Origin: Bog-756 sp963833585
GTDB taxonomy: Bacteria; Actinomycetota; Acidimicrobiia; Acidimicrobiales; RAAP-2
Reading direction: 5' to 3'
Length of the DNA stretch: 64,000 bases
NCBI GenBank assembly: GCA_963833585.1
Contig: CAWHYF010000006.1
Location: forward strand, 1,292,088 to 1,356,087
Part shown: one piece after another, positions 43,768 to 52,778 of the stretch
How the letters are laid out: the number at the start of each line of letters is the position of its first letter
How positions within the stretch are numbered: the stretch's first letter is position 1
Notes under the pieces: generated by a model
What the model saw: only the letters and a program-made list of their open reading frames with translations
Told to the model about the DNA's origin: nothing
Database searches by the model: none
Position numbers and translations under genes: made by a program

Positions 43768-44826
43768 TCAACCCTGCCAGGCCCGCCAGCGGCGCTCGAC
43801 CACCTTGAGGTCGTGGTTCCAGCCCTTACGGGCCAGAGCGGCGGCTTCCTCCTGCGCCTCGGTCAGTGCGGCCAGCGGTTCCCGTAGGTCGGGGTACTCG
43901 TGGGCCAGGTCCCCGAACCAGGTGATGGAGTGGTCGGCGTCGTGCAGGTCGCCGAGCTTGCTCTGGAGCGCCTCGGCGGCGCGGGCCGTCTTCTTGGCCG
44001 GACCCCCCTCGACCAACGCCACCGTCTCGCAGCCGTAGCGGAGGTCCTTGAGCCGGATCCGAAGCTTGTGCAGGTTGGCGTCGCTCTTCTCCCGGCGCGC
44101 CGCCCGCGCCGCGCCGCGCAGGTCGTGCCAGGCCCGGTGGAGCATCACCGGCAGGATCTCCCGGGCCGGCCTCTTGGCCTTGGCCTTGAAGTCCGGACCC
44201 TCCCACAGCACCATCATCTGTTCGTTCAGCTTGAACCGCCGGGCCCCGCCACGTTCGCCGGCCACGTCGGCCAGGGCCGCGGCCATACGCATCCCCAGTA
44301 CGGAGTCCAGCCGGTCGACGTGCTCGGGATCCATCACCTCGGGGCCCGTCTCCGTGACGATGTTGGAGAGGATGTGCAGGTCGCGCACCTCGCCCAGGCG
44401 GGCCCCGTACCAGGCCAGCTCGGCCCGCAACGAGGTGCCCCAGGCCGGGTCGACGGCCAACCGGAAGGTGCGGAGGTTGGAGCGGATGCGCCGTAGGGCC
44501 ACCCGGCTCTGGTGGACCCGCTCCTCCTCGCCGGCCCGCCGCTGCGAGCCGTTGGGAGAGAGGGAGCCCGACAGCGCCCACACCGGTCGGTCGGCCAACC
44601 GGAGGTGGCGCGGGTCCACCGTCCCGGGGGGGCCGGGGACGTCGACCAGCTCGTCGCCCATGTCGTTGAGCAGGAAGCTGCGGGCGGCCTGGGCCAGCGA
44701 GCGGTGCAGGACCATCCCCGCGCTGGGATCGGTCAGGACGTCGTCCACCGCCACGCCGATCCGGTCGACCGGGGTGGACGGGTCACCCCCCGAACGGCGC
44801 TTCTTCGACTTCGGTGCGGTGACCAT
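43768..44826 (-). CDS. CHAD-domain protein
   Basis: CHAD domains are helical bundles rich in conserved His and basic residues that bind polyphosphate. The 352-aa protein has the family motifs VHQSRVALRRIRSNLRTFR and NLHKLRIRLKDLRYGCE, and many basic helices in between. No CYTH phosphatase domain is fused here. It converges on ppgK, so a polyphosphate connection is likely. The ATG at 44826 is the first in frame and encodes a Lys/Arg-rich start (KSKKRRSGG). Confidence 0.9.
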   Translation of the reverse strand: MVTAPKSKKRRSGGDPSTPVDRIGVAVDDVLTDPSAGMVLHRSLAQAARSFLLNDMGDELVDVPGPPGTVDPRHLRLADRPVWALSGSLSPNGSQRRAGEEERVHQSRVALRRIRSNLRTFRLAVDPAWGTSLRAELAWYGARLGEVRDLHILSNIVTETGPEVMDPEHVDRLDSVLGMRMAAALADVAGERGGARRFKLNEQMMVLWEGPDFKAKAKRPAREILPVMLHRAWHDLRGAARAARREKSDANLHKLRIRLKDLRYGCETVALVEGGPAKKTARAAEALQSKLGDLHDADHSITWFGDLAHEYPDLREPLAALTEAQEEAAALARKGWNHDLKVVERRWRAWQG

Positions 44827-44968
44827 GCCCGAGACCTCCTGTGCACAGAGTAGGAGCTGGGGGGCGGATCTGCCTTGGTGCGTTTGGGTGGTCGGAGGAG
44901 CACGCGACGCGGTGGCCGAGGGTGCCGGACCGGTGAGTGACGACCGGTCCCGGGTCTAGCGTGGGCCC

Positions 44969-45913
44969 ATGTTGGCCGTCACGATCGTGGAGGGTGAGCT
45001 CGAGTGGAGGGAGCATCCCGACCCGCGGCCGGGCCCCGGCGAGCTGCTGGTGGCGGTTCGGGCCGCCGGTATCAACGCCGCCGATCTCATGCAGCGCCGC
45101 GGGCTCTACCCGGCCCCTCCGGGGGCACCGGCCGACATCCCCGGTCTCGAGTTCGCCGGTGAGGTGGTGGCGGTCGGGGCCGGCGTCCGGCGCCACCGGG
45201 TGGGCGACCGGGTCATGGCCATCACCGGGGGTGGGGGTCAGGGTCAGCTGGTGGTGGTGCCAGAGACCATCGCCCTCCCGGTCCCCGACCAGGTCGACTG
45301 GGACCAGGCCGGCGGGTTCCCCGAGGCCTTCTCCACGGCCTACGACGCATTGTTCACCCAGGCGCGGCTCCGGGCCGGTGAGCGGGTGCTGATCTCCGGC
45401 GCCGCCGGCGGGGTCGGAACCGCCGGGGTCCAGCTGGCCCACCGGGCCGGGGCCCACGTGGTGGCCTCGGTGCGCTCCGAGGAGCGGTGGGACGACGTGG
45501 CCGGACTGGGCGCCGACCAGGTGGTCGATCCGACCGGCGTGGCCGAGCACGGTCCGTACGACGTCTCCCTGGAGCTGGTGGGCGGGCCCACGGTGGCCGC
45601 CACCGTCCCCCTCCTGAAGGTGGGGGGACGGATCGTGGTGATCGGGGTGGGGGCGGGGGCCAAGGTGGAGCTCAACCTGCTGGCCCTGATGGCCAGTCGT
45701 TCCACCATCGGGGGATCCATGCTGAGGGCCCGGACGGTGGAGGAGAAGTCGGCCGTGGCCTCGGGGGTGGAGGAGCACGTCGTGCCGCTGCTGGTCGACC
45801 GGTCGGTGACCGTGCCGGTGGCCGAGCGCTTCCCGATGGCCCGGGCCGCCGAGGCCTACGAGCGCTTCGGGGTGGGGGGGAAGTTCGGAAAGTTCATCCT
45901 GATCAACGAGTGA
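44969..45913 (+). CDS. NAD(P)H-quinone oxidoreductase, zinc-independent MDR family
   Basis: The 314-aa medium-chain dehydrogenase/reductase shows ELLVAVRAAGINAADLMQRR at the N-terminus and the NADPH-binding ISGAAGGVGTAGVQLAHRAG in the middle, matching quinone oxidoreductase. It lacks the structural-zinc cysteines, as usual for this class. It is likely to reduce quinones or related carbonyls. It is divergent from the CHAD gene. Substrate unknown. Confidence 0.9.
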   Translation: MLAVTIVEGELEWREHPDPRPGPGELLVAVRAAGINAADLMQRRGLYPAPPGAPADIPGLEFAGEVVAVGAGVRRHRVGDRVMAITGGGGQGQLVVVPETIALPVPDQVDWDQAGGFPEAFSTAYDALFTQARLRAGERVLISGAAGGVGTAGVQLAHRAGAHVVASVRSEERWDDVAGLGADQVVDPTGVAEHGPYDVSLELVGGPTVAATVPLLKVGGRIVVIGVGAGAKVELNLLALMASRSTIGGSMLRARTVEEKSAVASGVEEHVVPLLVDRSVTVPVAERFPMARAAEAYERFGVGGKFGKFILINE

Positions 45914-45968
45914 GCACCGACCGCCGACCGCCGACCGCCGCCCGGTCCCGCCCGGCGGTGGAGGTGTC

Positions 45969-47168
45969 CTACCTCGAGACGATGACCGACGAGCCGTGGC
46001 CGAACAGCCCCTGGTTGGCGGTGATCCCCACCCGGGCCCCCTCCACCTGGCGGGCGCCGGCCCGGCCCCGCAGCTGCCAGACCAGCTCGCACACCTGGGC
46101 GATGGCCTGGGCCGGGATGGCCTCCCCGAAGCAGGACAGACCCCCGCTGGGGTTGACGGGCACCCGGCCCCCGATGGTGGTGTCGCCGTCACGGAGCAGT
46201 CGCTCGGCCTCGCCCTCCTTGCACAGCAGGATGTCCTCGTACCAGTCGAGCTCGAGGGCCGCCGACAGGTCGTAGACCTCGGCCAGGTCGACGTCCTCGG
46301 GACCGATGCCGGCCTCCTCGTAGGCGGCGATGGCCACCGACTGCTTGAAGCCGGGCCCGACCGAGTCGGTGGTGGCGGCGGAGTCGGTGGTGATACCCGG
46401 CATGTCGAGGACGGTCTGGGGGAACGTCGGGGTGACCGTGGACACGGCGTCGACGGTCACCGGATCAGTCACCCCGAGGCGGGTACGGGCGTACTCCAGA
46501 CTGGTGAGCACCAGGGCCGCCCCACCGTCGGAGGTGGCGCAGATCTCCAGCAGACGCAGCGGGTCGGCCACCATCGGGGAGGCCAGCACCTCCTCGGCGG
46601 TGACCGCCTTGCGGTAGCGGGCGTTGGCGTTCTCGAGCCCGGCCCGGGCGTTCTTGACCTTGACCGCGGCGAAGTCGGCCTCGGTGGCCCCGAACAGCTC
46701 CATGCGCCGGCGGGCGTAGAGGGCGAAGTAGGTGGGGTTGGTGGCCCCGATCAGGTGGAAGCGCAACCAGTCCGGGTCGTCCTTGCGCTCACCCCCGACC
46801 GGCTTGAAGAACCCCTTGGGGGTGGTGTCGGCCCCGACCACGAGGGCCACGTCGCACAGCCCGGCCAGGATCTGGGCCCGGGCGTTGGCGATGGCCTGGG
46901 CCCCCGAGGCACAGGCGGCGTAGGCCGAGGAGACCCGGGCCCCGGTCCATCCGAGGGCCTGGGCGAAGGTGGCCCCGGCGATGAAGCCGGGGTAGCCGTT
47001 GCGGATGGTGTCGGCCCCGGCCACGTACTGGACATCGGTCCAGGGGATGCCGGCTTCGGCCAGTGCGTCGCCCGCCGCGGCCAGCCCGTACTCGACGAAG
47101 TTGCGGCCCCACTTCCCCCAGGGGTGCATGCCGGCCCCGACCACGGCGACTCGCTTGTCGTCAGGCAT
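45969..47168 (-). CDS. Thiolase-family lipid-transfer-like protein
   Basis: The 399-aa protein belongs to the thiolase superfamily near SCPx/Ltp-type enzymes: the nucleophile Cys lies in YAACASGAQAIANA, and the C-terminus has NPSGGLSCFGEAIPAQAIAQ. The usual GHP-x-GA segment is replaced by GEAIPA, seen in some degradative Ltp-like thiolases. The start at 47168 overlaps the DUF35 stop by eight bases, so the two form a unit, as in steroid side-chain degradation where thiolase-like Ltp works with a DUF35 protein. Substrate not determined. Confidence 0.85.
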   Translation of the reverse strand: MPDDKRVAVVGAGMHPWGKWGRNFVEYGLAAAGDALAEAGIPWTDVQYVAGADTIRNGYPGFIAGATFAQALGWTGARVSSAYAACASGAQAIANARAQILAGLCDVALVVGADTTPKGFFKPVGGERKDDPDWLRFHLIGATNPTYFALYARRRMELFGATEADFAAVKVKNARAGLENANARYRKAVTAEEVLASPMVADPLRLLEICATSDGGAALVLTSLEYARTRLGVTDPVTVDAVSTVTPTFPQTVLDMPGITTDSAATTDSVGPGFKQSVAIAAYEEAGIGPEDVDLAEVYDLSAALELDWYEDILLCKEGEAERLLRDGDTTIGGRVPVNPSGGLSCFGEAIPAQAIAQVCELVWQLRGRAGARQVEGARVGITANQGLFGHGSSVIVSR

Positions 47169-47649
47169 CGGCGCGCTCCTTCCCTGCGCTCGGCGGAAGG
47201 TCCGACGCCGGTCCGCCCAGCGGCCGCCACTTCCATACCAGGTACTCGTGGTCGTCGTCCTCGTAGAGCGTGTCGAGGACCAGCTCGACCTCATCTCCCA
47301 CGTGGAGGGCGTCGACATCGACACCGGCGACCACCTGGCCCATCACCACCATCTGCTCGGCAGCCAATTCCACCGCGGCGATGGCGAAGGGGACGTAGGG
47401 GTCGGCCGCCACGTAGGGCTCGGGTGGCTGATAGCCGGCATTGGTGTACGACCACACCTTGCCGGTCCGGCTGAGGGGCACCTCGGTGAACTCCCGGCCC
47501 TGGCAGCGCGGGTTCCGGCAGAAGTAGGTCTCCTTGGGGAAGGCGAAGTTCCCACAGGAGGCGCACTGACTCCCGAGGAGGACGGGAGCCCGGTCGTCGA
47601 GGGTGAACCATCCCTCCACGGCGGGGACGCGGGTCTTGGCCGGTGGCAT
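47161..47649 (-). CDS. Zn-ribbon/OB-fold DUF35 protein
   Basis: The 162-aa protein has a rubredoxin-like zinc ribbon (CASCGNFAFPKETYFCRNPRC, in four-cysteine spacing C-x2-C and C-x4-C) and a C-terminal OB fold (TGKVWSYTNAGYQPPEPYVA, VVMGQVVAGVDVDALHVGDE). Proteins of this type (ChsH2-like) bind acyl-CoA and partner thiolases or aldolases. It is directly upstream of the thiolase and overlaps it by eight bases. Confidence 0.9.
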   Translation of the reverse strand: MPPAKTRVPAVEGWFTLDDRAPVLLGSQCASCGNFAFPKETYFCRNPRCQGREFTEVPLSRTGKVWSYTNAGYQPPEPYVAADPYVPFAIAAVELAAEQMVVMGQVVAGVDVDALHVGDEVELVLDTLYEDDDHEYLVWKWRPLGGPASDLPPSAGKERADA

Positions 47650-47667
47650 GTCGGGATCCTAATGGAC

Positions 47668-47749
47668 GGTCAGATCGACCGGCCTGGGCCGGAGGGTCAG
47701 ATCGACCGGGCCTGGGCCGGAGCATCAGAGCGACCGGCCTGGGCCGGAA
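47668..47749. repeat. Three imperfect 27-28 bp tandem repeats
   Basis: Copies of GGTCAGATCGACCGGCCTGG plus GCCGGAG occur at 47668-47694, 47695-47722 and 47723-47749 (the third is more diverged). They lie between the DUF35 start and the end of the fucosyltransferase gene. The repeated GATCGACC core could be a binding site or simply slippage. Confidence 0.85.
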
Positions 47750-47777
47750 TCGGCGGGCGGAGGTTCGGACCCGGGCC

Positions 47778-48677
47778 TCAGTAGGCGATGCGCTCCCAGC
47801 GGGCCGGGGCGAGCGTGTCGTCATCGGAGATCCAACCCTTCGGAATGAGCAGGTGGTGCTCCCTCCCGGGCGACCCGTATTCGGCCAGCCACGCCCCCCA
47901 CCAGCTGAACGAGGAGTTGGCCAGGATGTGGTGGTCGCACTGCTGGAGCAGGGCCAGGTGGTCCACCGGATCGGCCGACAGCGTCGGCACCGAGACGGTG
48001 GGGAGTCGACCGGAGAGCCGGTCGCGGGCCAGCTCGGCGAATTCGACGTCGTCGGAGAACACCAGGAGTGTCCCCGCGGGAGCCAGCTCGGCCAGCCGGG
48101 CCAGGGCCCGGTCGTAGTAGCGCAGCGGTAGGGCCCAGTGGCGGTCGACGTAGTCTCCCCGCCGGAAGACCACGGCCATCAGCGGTTGGGCGAGGTCGTT
48201 GGCCAGCAGGTGCGACACCGGGGGCAGCCGCAGGGCGGCGAGCAGCTCCTCGGCCCGGGAGGCGAAGTACTCCTCGTTCTGGAAGAAGCCGGTGAGGAGC
48301 ACCGGCGGGCCGAACCGAAGCACCTCGGGGTGGAAGTGGTAGGTGGGGCCGAAGTCCTCCTCCCGTACCACCAGCCGACGGTCGCCCCGGAGCAGGCGGG
48401 GCGCGCGCGCCCTCGAGTACAGGCCGTCGAGCGTGGTCTGGAGAGGCAGGTCGTAGAGCAGACGACCGAACCGCACCATGTCCCGAGGCCCGGCGAACCG
48501 GAAGGGCCGGGCCAGGACCCGACCGAGACCCGCCGGCGAGCCCGCCCCGTCCAAGGGGTCGAAGAGGACCAGTTCGGCCCCTCGGTCGAGAGCCGCCCGG
48601 TAGCCGGTGGCGAACTGGAACAGGTGGTTGCCCATCCGGCCGGTCAGCTGGACGAAGACGCTGTTCTCCTCGGACAA
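47778..48677 (-). CDS. GT11-type alpha-1,2-fucosyltransferase-like protein
   Basis: The 299-aa protein has the GT11 motifs: TGRMGNHLFQFATGYRAA at the N-terminus (family RxGNQxFQ), VVFRRGDYVDRHW (the RRGDY sugar-nucleotide motif) and LANSSFSWWGAWLAEYG. It is predicted to transfer fucose, or a similar deoxyhexose, from GDP-fucose in alpha-1,2 linkage. No other glycan genes are near it; no signal peptide or membrane helix is seen, so it acts in the cytosol. The only close neighbours are CoA-ester genes. Confidence 0.9.
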   Translation of the reverse strand: MSEENSVFVQLTGRMGNHLFQFATGYRAALDRGAELVLFDPLDGAGSPAGLGRVLARPFRFAGPRDMVRFGRLLYDLPLQTTLDGLYSRARAPRLLRGDRRLVVREEDFGPTYHFHPEVLRFGPPVLLTGFFQNEEYFASRAEELLAALRLPPVSHLLANDLAQPLMAVVFRRGDYVDRHWALPLRYYDRALARLAELAPAGTLLVFSDDVEFAELARDRLSGRLPTVSVPTLSADPVDHLALLQQCDHHILANSSFSWWGAWLAEYGSPGREHHLLIPKGWISDDDTLAPARWERIAY

Positions 48678-48781
48678 GCCACACTCCCCACGGGTTCGGG
48701 TGGAAGGATCCTACGAGGTGGCCCTTCGGCCACGAGGGACGCCGTCCCCCGACCGACCGGCCGCCCGTGGGTCGGAGGAGG

Positions 48782-50074
48782 TCAGGTGGCCGGTCCGCCC
48801 AGGCCGCCCCGGGATCGCGACTCGGCGATGCGGGCGTCGTCCCACCCGAGCAGGTCCCGGAGCACCTGGTCGGTGTGCTGGCCGACCGTGGGGGCGTGGG
48901 ACGGGGCCGGGAGCTCCTCGCCCACGAACTTGAGCGGGGTGCCCAGCTGCTCGGCCCCGAGCTGCTCCACCGGGTACCAGGAGAACCGGTCCTGGAACTG
49001 GGGGTCCTGGGCGATGGTCTTCGGCGAGTTGACCGGGGCCACGGGGAAGTTGGCGGTGTTCCCGGACTCCAGCCACTCCTCGGCGGTGCGGGTCCGGAAG
49101 ATGTCCCGCAGTTCGGCCCGCATCTCCAGGTTGTTGCGGGCGTGGTCGGCGTACTTCGAGCCGGGCCACCTCTCGAACATGTCCATCCGTCCGACGAACT
49201 CGCAGAAGTTCTTCCAGAAGGCCTGCTCGGAGGCCATGAACAGCACGTACCGACCGTCCTCGGCCTCGTAGACCTGGTAGCGGACGCCCTCCACCATGCC
49301 GGCGGTGCCCGGCTCGCGGCGCTCGTAGTCGTCTGCCTTGTTGCCGGTGACCTCGGACTCGGGCCGTTCGTAGGCCCTCCAGGTCTCGCTCCGGTACCAG
49401 TCCATGGCGGCCGCCGCGTCGGACTGGGCGATCTCCAGGAACGAGCCCTCGCCGGTGGTCTTGGCCCGGAGCACCGCGGCCAGGATGCCCAGGGCGCCGA
49501 AGAGGGGTCCGGCGTGGATGCCCATGGAGGCGTGCTCGGGCAGATAGGCGAAGCCGTCGTCGTTGACCTGGGGGGTGACGATCCCGGCCCAGGTGTCGAA
49601 GGCCACGCCGTGGGCCGGGAGGCTCTGGTACGGGCCGGTCATGCCGTACCCCGAGATGGTGCAGAAGACCAGCCTCGGGTTGATCTGCCGCAGGTCCTCG
49701 TAGCCCACGCCCCTGCGGGCCAGGCCACCGGGGCGCATCGCCTCCACCACCACGTCGGCGGTGGCGGCCAGCTCCTTGAAGGTGGCCACGTCCTCGGCGG
49801 TGCGGAGGTCCATCACGATGCTCCGCTTGCCCCGGTTGATGTGGAGGTGCATGAGGGAGACGCCCTCCACGATGGGCCAGGTCATCTCGCGGATGTAGTC
49901 ACCCGCCGGTGGCTCCACCTTGATCACCTCGGCCCCCAGGTCGACCAGGGGCATGGTGATGGCCGCCGGTCCGAGGGCCGAGCACTCGAGGATGCGGACC
50001 CCGTGCAGTGGGGCGGCCCGCGGCGGGGAGGCCTCGGCCACGGGGGCGTCGTGCGGGGAGGGGTCGGTCGGCAT
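48782..50074 (-). CDS. CaiB/BaiF family CoA-transferase
   Basis: The 430-aa class III CoA-transferase has ALGPAAITMPLVDLGAEVIK, INRGKRSIVMDL and VVVEAMRPGGLARRGVGYED, and the C-terminal LLGWDDARIAE. It moves CoA between carboxylic acids, often for activation of bile acid or steroid-type substrates. The ATG at 50074 is preferred; the frame opens 16 codons upstream but that stretch covers the operator. A perfect palindrome lies only 14 bases upstream, so the gene is likely repressed by a TetR-type protein and induced by its substrate-CoA. Confidence 0.9.
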   Translation of the reverse strand: MPTDPSPHDAPVAEASPPRAAPLHGVRILECSALGPAAITMPLVDLGAEVIKVEPPAGDYIREMTWPIVEGVSLMHLHINRGKRSIVMDLRTAEDVATFKELAATADVVVEAMRPGGLARRGVGYEDLRQINPRLVFCTISGYGMTGPYQSLPAHGVAFDTWAGIVTPQVNDDGFAYLPEHASMGIHAGPLFGALGILAAVLRAKTTGEGSFLEIAQSDAAAAMDWYRSETWRAYERPESEVTGNKADDYERREPGTAGMVEGVRYQVYEAEDGRYVLFMASEQAFWKNFCEFVGRMDMFERWPGSKYADHARNNLEMRAELRDIFRTRTAEEWLESGNTANFPVAPVNSPKTIAQDPQFQDRFSWYPVEQLGAEQLGTPLKFVGEELPAPSHAPTVGQHTDQVLRDLLGWDDARIAESRSRGGLGGPAT

Positions 50075-50087
50075 GGGACCCGAGTGT

Positions 50088-50106
50088 ATCTGACGCTCCG
50101 TCAGAT
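50088..50106. promoter_or_regulatory. TetR-type operator candidate upstream of CaiB gene
   Basis: ATCTGACG-CTC-CGTCAGAT is a perfect 8-3-8 palindrome, ending 14 bases upstream of the CoA-transferase start. Size and spacing resemble operators of TetR-family lipid or CoA regulators. The regulator gene is not in the window near it. Confidence 0.7.
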
Positions 50107-50203
50107 CAGCCCTGGCCCGCACGGGCGTGGGTCGTCCCCGGTCACCAGCGGTGCCAGATCACCACCGGCCGGGTCACCACCGGCCGGGCCACCACCCCTG
50201 CCA

Positions 50204-51073
50204 TCACGATCCGCGGAGCGAGGCGGCGTCGAAGGCACGCACCGCGTCGTCGAGCGGGAGGATCATCCGGGCCCCGACGTGGTGGTGCTGGTCGGCCAGC
50301 ATCCGGACCACCGTGCCGTAGGCGGTGAACCCCACGGCGTGGTGGGCGAAGTCCATCGGCCCCTCGGTCACCTTGACCTCGACCACCCCGGTGCCGCCCA
50401 ACTCGAGGGCGGCGGTCTGCATCCGCTCCATGGCCGCCTCGCGGGCGGCGTACATGGCTTCGGTGAAATTGGTCAGCTCCACGTTCTGGCCCTTCTGCTT
50501 CATCGCCGTGCCCACCGAGCGGCGGGGGGCGTACACGAAGCTGGCTCCGGCGGCCAGGCCGAGCGGGGTCCAGCCGGCGTTGTGGAGGAGGGCGAAGTCG
50601 CGCCCCGACAGGTCCGAGACGAAGACCGGGTCGGCCGAGAGCCCGTTCCAGTCCACCGGCCGCACCGCCGTGCCGACCAGGGACACGTCGATGTGGTGGC
50701 GGTGGACCCCCCACTCGACATGGACCCCGACCACGCCCTGGGCACCGGCCTTGGCGCACTCGGCGTGGATCCGCTCGGTGGCCTTGGCGAACGAGCGGGA
50801 GTAGGCCGCCGAGGCCCAGGTGATCTCGCCCTGGCCCCAGTTCCAGATGCCGTACGGGACCGAGTGGATGGAGACGCCGCCGACCAGCTCCACCGGCTCC
50901 CAACCGATGGAGTGGAGCACCAGCTCCTCGTCGATCGAGAGGTCCGAGGTCATCCGGGCCCTCCCCGAGGGTGAGGGCGTCCCGAGGGCCTGGGTGGCCC
51001 GGAGCATCTCGGCCTTCAGGTCCACCGGTTCGGCGGCGGGGAGCCCGGCGTCGGAGGGGAGGAAAGAGGTCAT
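50204..51073 (-). CDS. YbjQ (UPF0145) repeat protein, third of three paralogs
   Basis: The 289-aa protein contains two YbjQ-like domains (also called heavy-metal-binding domain). Domain one spans about residues 50-145 (ELVLHSIGWEPVELVGGVSI, AKAGAQGVVGVHVEW); domain two spans about 155-260 (FVSDLSGRDFALLHNAGWTP, MYAAREAAMERMQTAALELG, and GTGVVEVKVTEGP). YbjQ folds as pentamers or decamers of beta strands; function is unknown. It is the last gene of a four-gene unit: its ATG overlaps the upstream stop by 4 nt (ATGA). No signal peptide or membrane segments. Confidence 0.8.
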   Translation of the reverse strand: MTSFLPSDAGLPAAEPVDLKAEMLRATQALGTPSPSGRARMTSDLSIDEELVLHSIGWEPVELVGGVSIHSVPYGIWNWGQGEITWASAAYSRSFAKATERIHAECAKAGAQGVVGVHVEWGVHRHHIDVSLVGTAVRPVDWNGLSADPVFVSDLSGRDFALLHNAGWTPLGLAAGASFVYAPRRSVGTAMKQKGQNVELTNFTEAMYAAREAAMERMQTAALELGGTGVVEVKVTEGPMDFAHHAVGFTAYGTVVRMLADQHHHVGARMILPLDDAVRAFDAASLRGS

Positions 51074-51972
51074 AGCAGTCGCACCGTGGGCACCGGCGCC
51101 GGCGCCGGGTCGAACTCCTTGAACCGGCGGACCCGGTTGCCCCGCAGGATGCACTGGAGTTCGGCGTCGCCCTGTCCCAGTTCCCGCTCGGTCAGGGTCA
51201 TCGCCGCGCCGTGCAGGGAGTCGTGTTCCAACTGGTCCCGGACCCGGAGTCGGGCCAGCCTCCGGACCACGGTCTGGGCCTTGACCGTCTGGTCGATCTC
51301 CGAGCCGGGCTGGGCGTAGGAGTACATGGAGTTCGACCCCTCGGTGAGGTTCTCGGTCACGCAGTTGGCCCACACCCGCACCGAGGCCACCGCGGCGGCA
51401 ATGGAGACCGGGGCGTACCCCGCCTCCACCAGCTTGGCCAGGCGCTGGCCGGCCAGGTAGGTGGTCCAGGGCCGGCCACCGGCCGGAGACGGGCCGTCGG
51501 CGACCCGCACCGCCGTGCCCTGCACCTTGAACTCGAGGACCCCCATGTCGGCCAGGGGGTAGCTGGTGTCGACCACGCCCACGATGCCGTGGGCACCGGC
51601 CTCGGCGGCCTCCTCGACCATGCGGGAGAACGAGGCGGTGAACCCCTCGGTCCAGGCCTCCTCCACCCAGGTCTGCTCGTAGTTCTGACCCCACGACCGG
51701 TGCTCGGCGGAGACCATCCCGTGCGGGCACTGGTAGTTCTCCGAGTACCCCCCGGTGTTGACGCCGTAGCCGGGACCGTATCCGCCCATCCCGAATCCCC
51801 GCACCCCGTAGAACTGCCACTGCATGACGCAGAAGCCCTGGACAAACCCGACCGGCTCGAGGCCCAGCTGGAGGCAGGCGGCGAAGTCGGGGACGGTCAG
51901 ACCGGAGGTGAAGGCACCGGAGGCGAACCGGCGGACCGCGGCTTCGGGGAGGTCGGCGGGGACCTCGCTCAT
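51070..51972 (-). CDS. YbjQ (UPF0145) repeat protein, second of three paralogs
   Basis: The 300-aa protein has one clear YbjQ domain (about residues 20-165: FTSGLTVPDFAACLQLGLEP, FSRMVEEAAEAGAHGIVGV, LEFKVQGTAVRV) interrupted by a Gly/Tyr-rich insertion (GVRGFGMGGYGPGYGVNTGG), and a diverged second domain (TYLAGQRLAKLVEAGYAPVS through CILRGNRVRRFKEF). The insertion is unusual for the family. The ATG at 51972 shares one base with the previous stop (TGATG), and its stop overlaps the next gene by 4 nt, so the operon is translationally coupled. Confidence 0.78.
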   Translation of the reverse strand: MSEVPADLPEAAVRRFASGAFTSGLTVPDFAACLQLGLEPVGFVQGFCVMQWQFYGVRGFGMGGYGPGYGVNTGGYSENYQCPHGMVSAEHRSWGQNYEQTWVEEAWTEGFTASFSRMVEEAAEAGAHGIVGVVDTSYPLADMGVLEFKVQGTAVRVADGPSPAGGRPWTTYLAGQRLAKLVEAGYAPVSIAAAVASVRVWANCVTENLTEGSNSMYSYAQPGSEIDQTVKAQTVVRRLARLRVRDQLEHDSLHGAAMTLTERELGQGDAELQCILRGNRVRRFKEFDPAPAPVPTVRLL

Positions 51973-52778
51973 CAGTTGTCCAGGGAGATGATGGTGGTGG
52001 GCGTGGGCAGCGTCACCTCGCCGGAGGTCTTGACCACCGCGGTCCCGAGGGAGAGGAACTCGATGGTGTGGCTGCCCCACTGGTGGGACTTCTCCTCCAG
52101 TCTGACTCCGACGATGCCGGAGGCCCCGAGCTCGTTGGCCTCGTCCTGCATGCGGGTCATGGCCAGTTCCCGGGCCTCGTAGAGGGCCTGGGTGAAGTTG
52201 GGCAGCTCCACGTTCTGACCTGCCGAACCCAGCGTGGCCCCGATGCCCCGGTGGGCGATGTGGTACACGCAGGTCCCCATGACCAGGCCCTGGGGGATGT
52301 GCCCGGTCTGCATGAGGGTCCAGAAGTCCTGGCCGGAGAGGTCGGAGGTGAAGGGCTTGCCGAGCTTGTTGCGGTGGGACACTCCGCTCTCGGCCTTCAC
52401 CGCGGTCCCCACGGCGATGAACTCGGCGGCGTCCTTGCCCCACTCGTAGTAGTTGACGTCGAGCCGGACACCCACCACGCCGTCGGCGCCGAGCTCGGCG
52501 GCCTCCTCCTCCATACGGGTCATGGCCAGCTCCCGGGCGTTGTACATGGCCTCGGTGAGCTTGGTCAGCTCCTGACTCTGGCCCCACTTCCGGGTCTGGA
52601 TGCCGGTGTGGTAGATCGACGAACCCATCACGAACCCGAGGGGGTGGAAACCCACCTCCTTGATGAGGAGGAATTCGTTGACCGAGAGGTCGGAGGTGAA
52701 GAGTCCCTCCTCCAACTCGGCCAGCCGACGACTGGCTCCTTCGGGAAGGTCCTGCGGGGTGTCCCCGGTGTCGCTCAC
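51972..52778 (-). CDS. YbjQ (UPF0145) repeat protein, first of three paralogs
   Basis: The 268-aa protein has two well-conserved YbjQ domains. The first covers about residues 30-140 (FTSDLSVNEFLLIKEVGFHP, MYNARELAMTRMEEEAAELG, ADGVVGVRLDVN). The second covers about 145-260 (FTSDLSGQDFWTLMQTGHIP, LYEARELAMTRMQDEANELG). The repeats are nearly identical in their helices, so the protein arose by an internal duplication. The GTG at 52778 overlaps the previous stop by 4 nt (GTGA). Function not known; the E. coli homologue YbjQ is also uncharacterised. Confidence 0.85.
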   Translation of the reverse strand: MSDTGDTPQDLPEGASRRLAELEEGLFTSDLSVNEFLLIKEVGFHPLGFVMGSSIYHTGIQTRKWGQSQELTKLTEAMYNARELAMTRMEEEAAELGADGVVGVRLDVNYYEWGKDAAEFIAVGTAVKAESGVSHRNKLGKPFTSDLSGQDFWTLMQTGHIPQGLVMGTCVYHIAHRGIGATLGSAGQNVELPNFTQALYEARELAMTRMQDEANELGASGIVGVRLEEKSHQWGSHTIEFLSLGTAVVKTSGEVTLPTPTTIISLDN

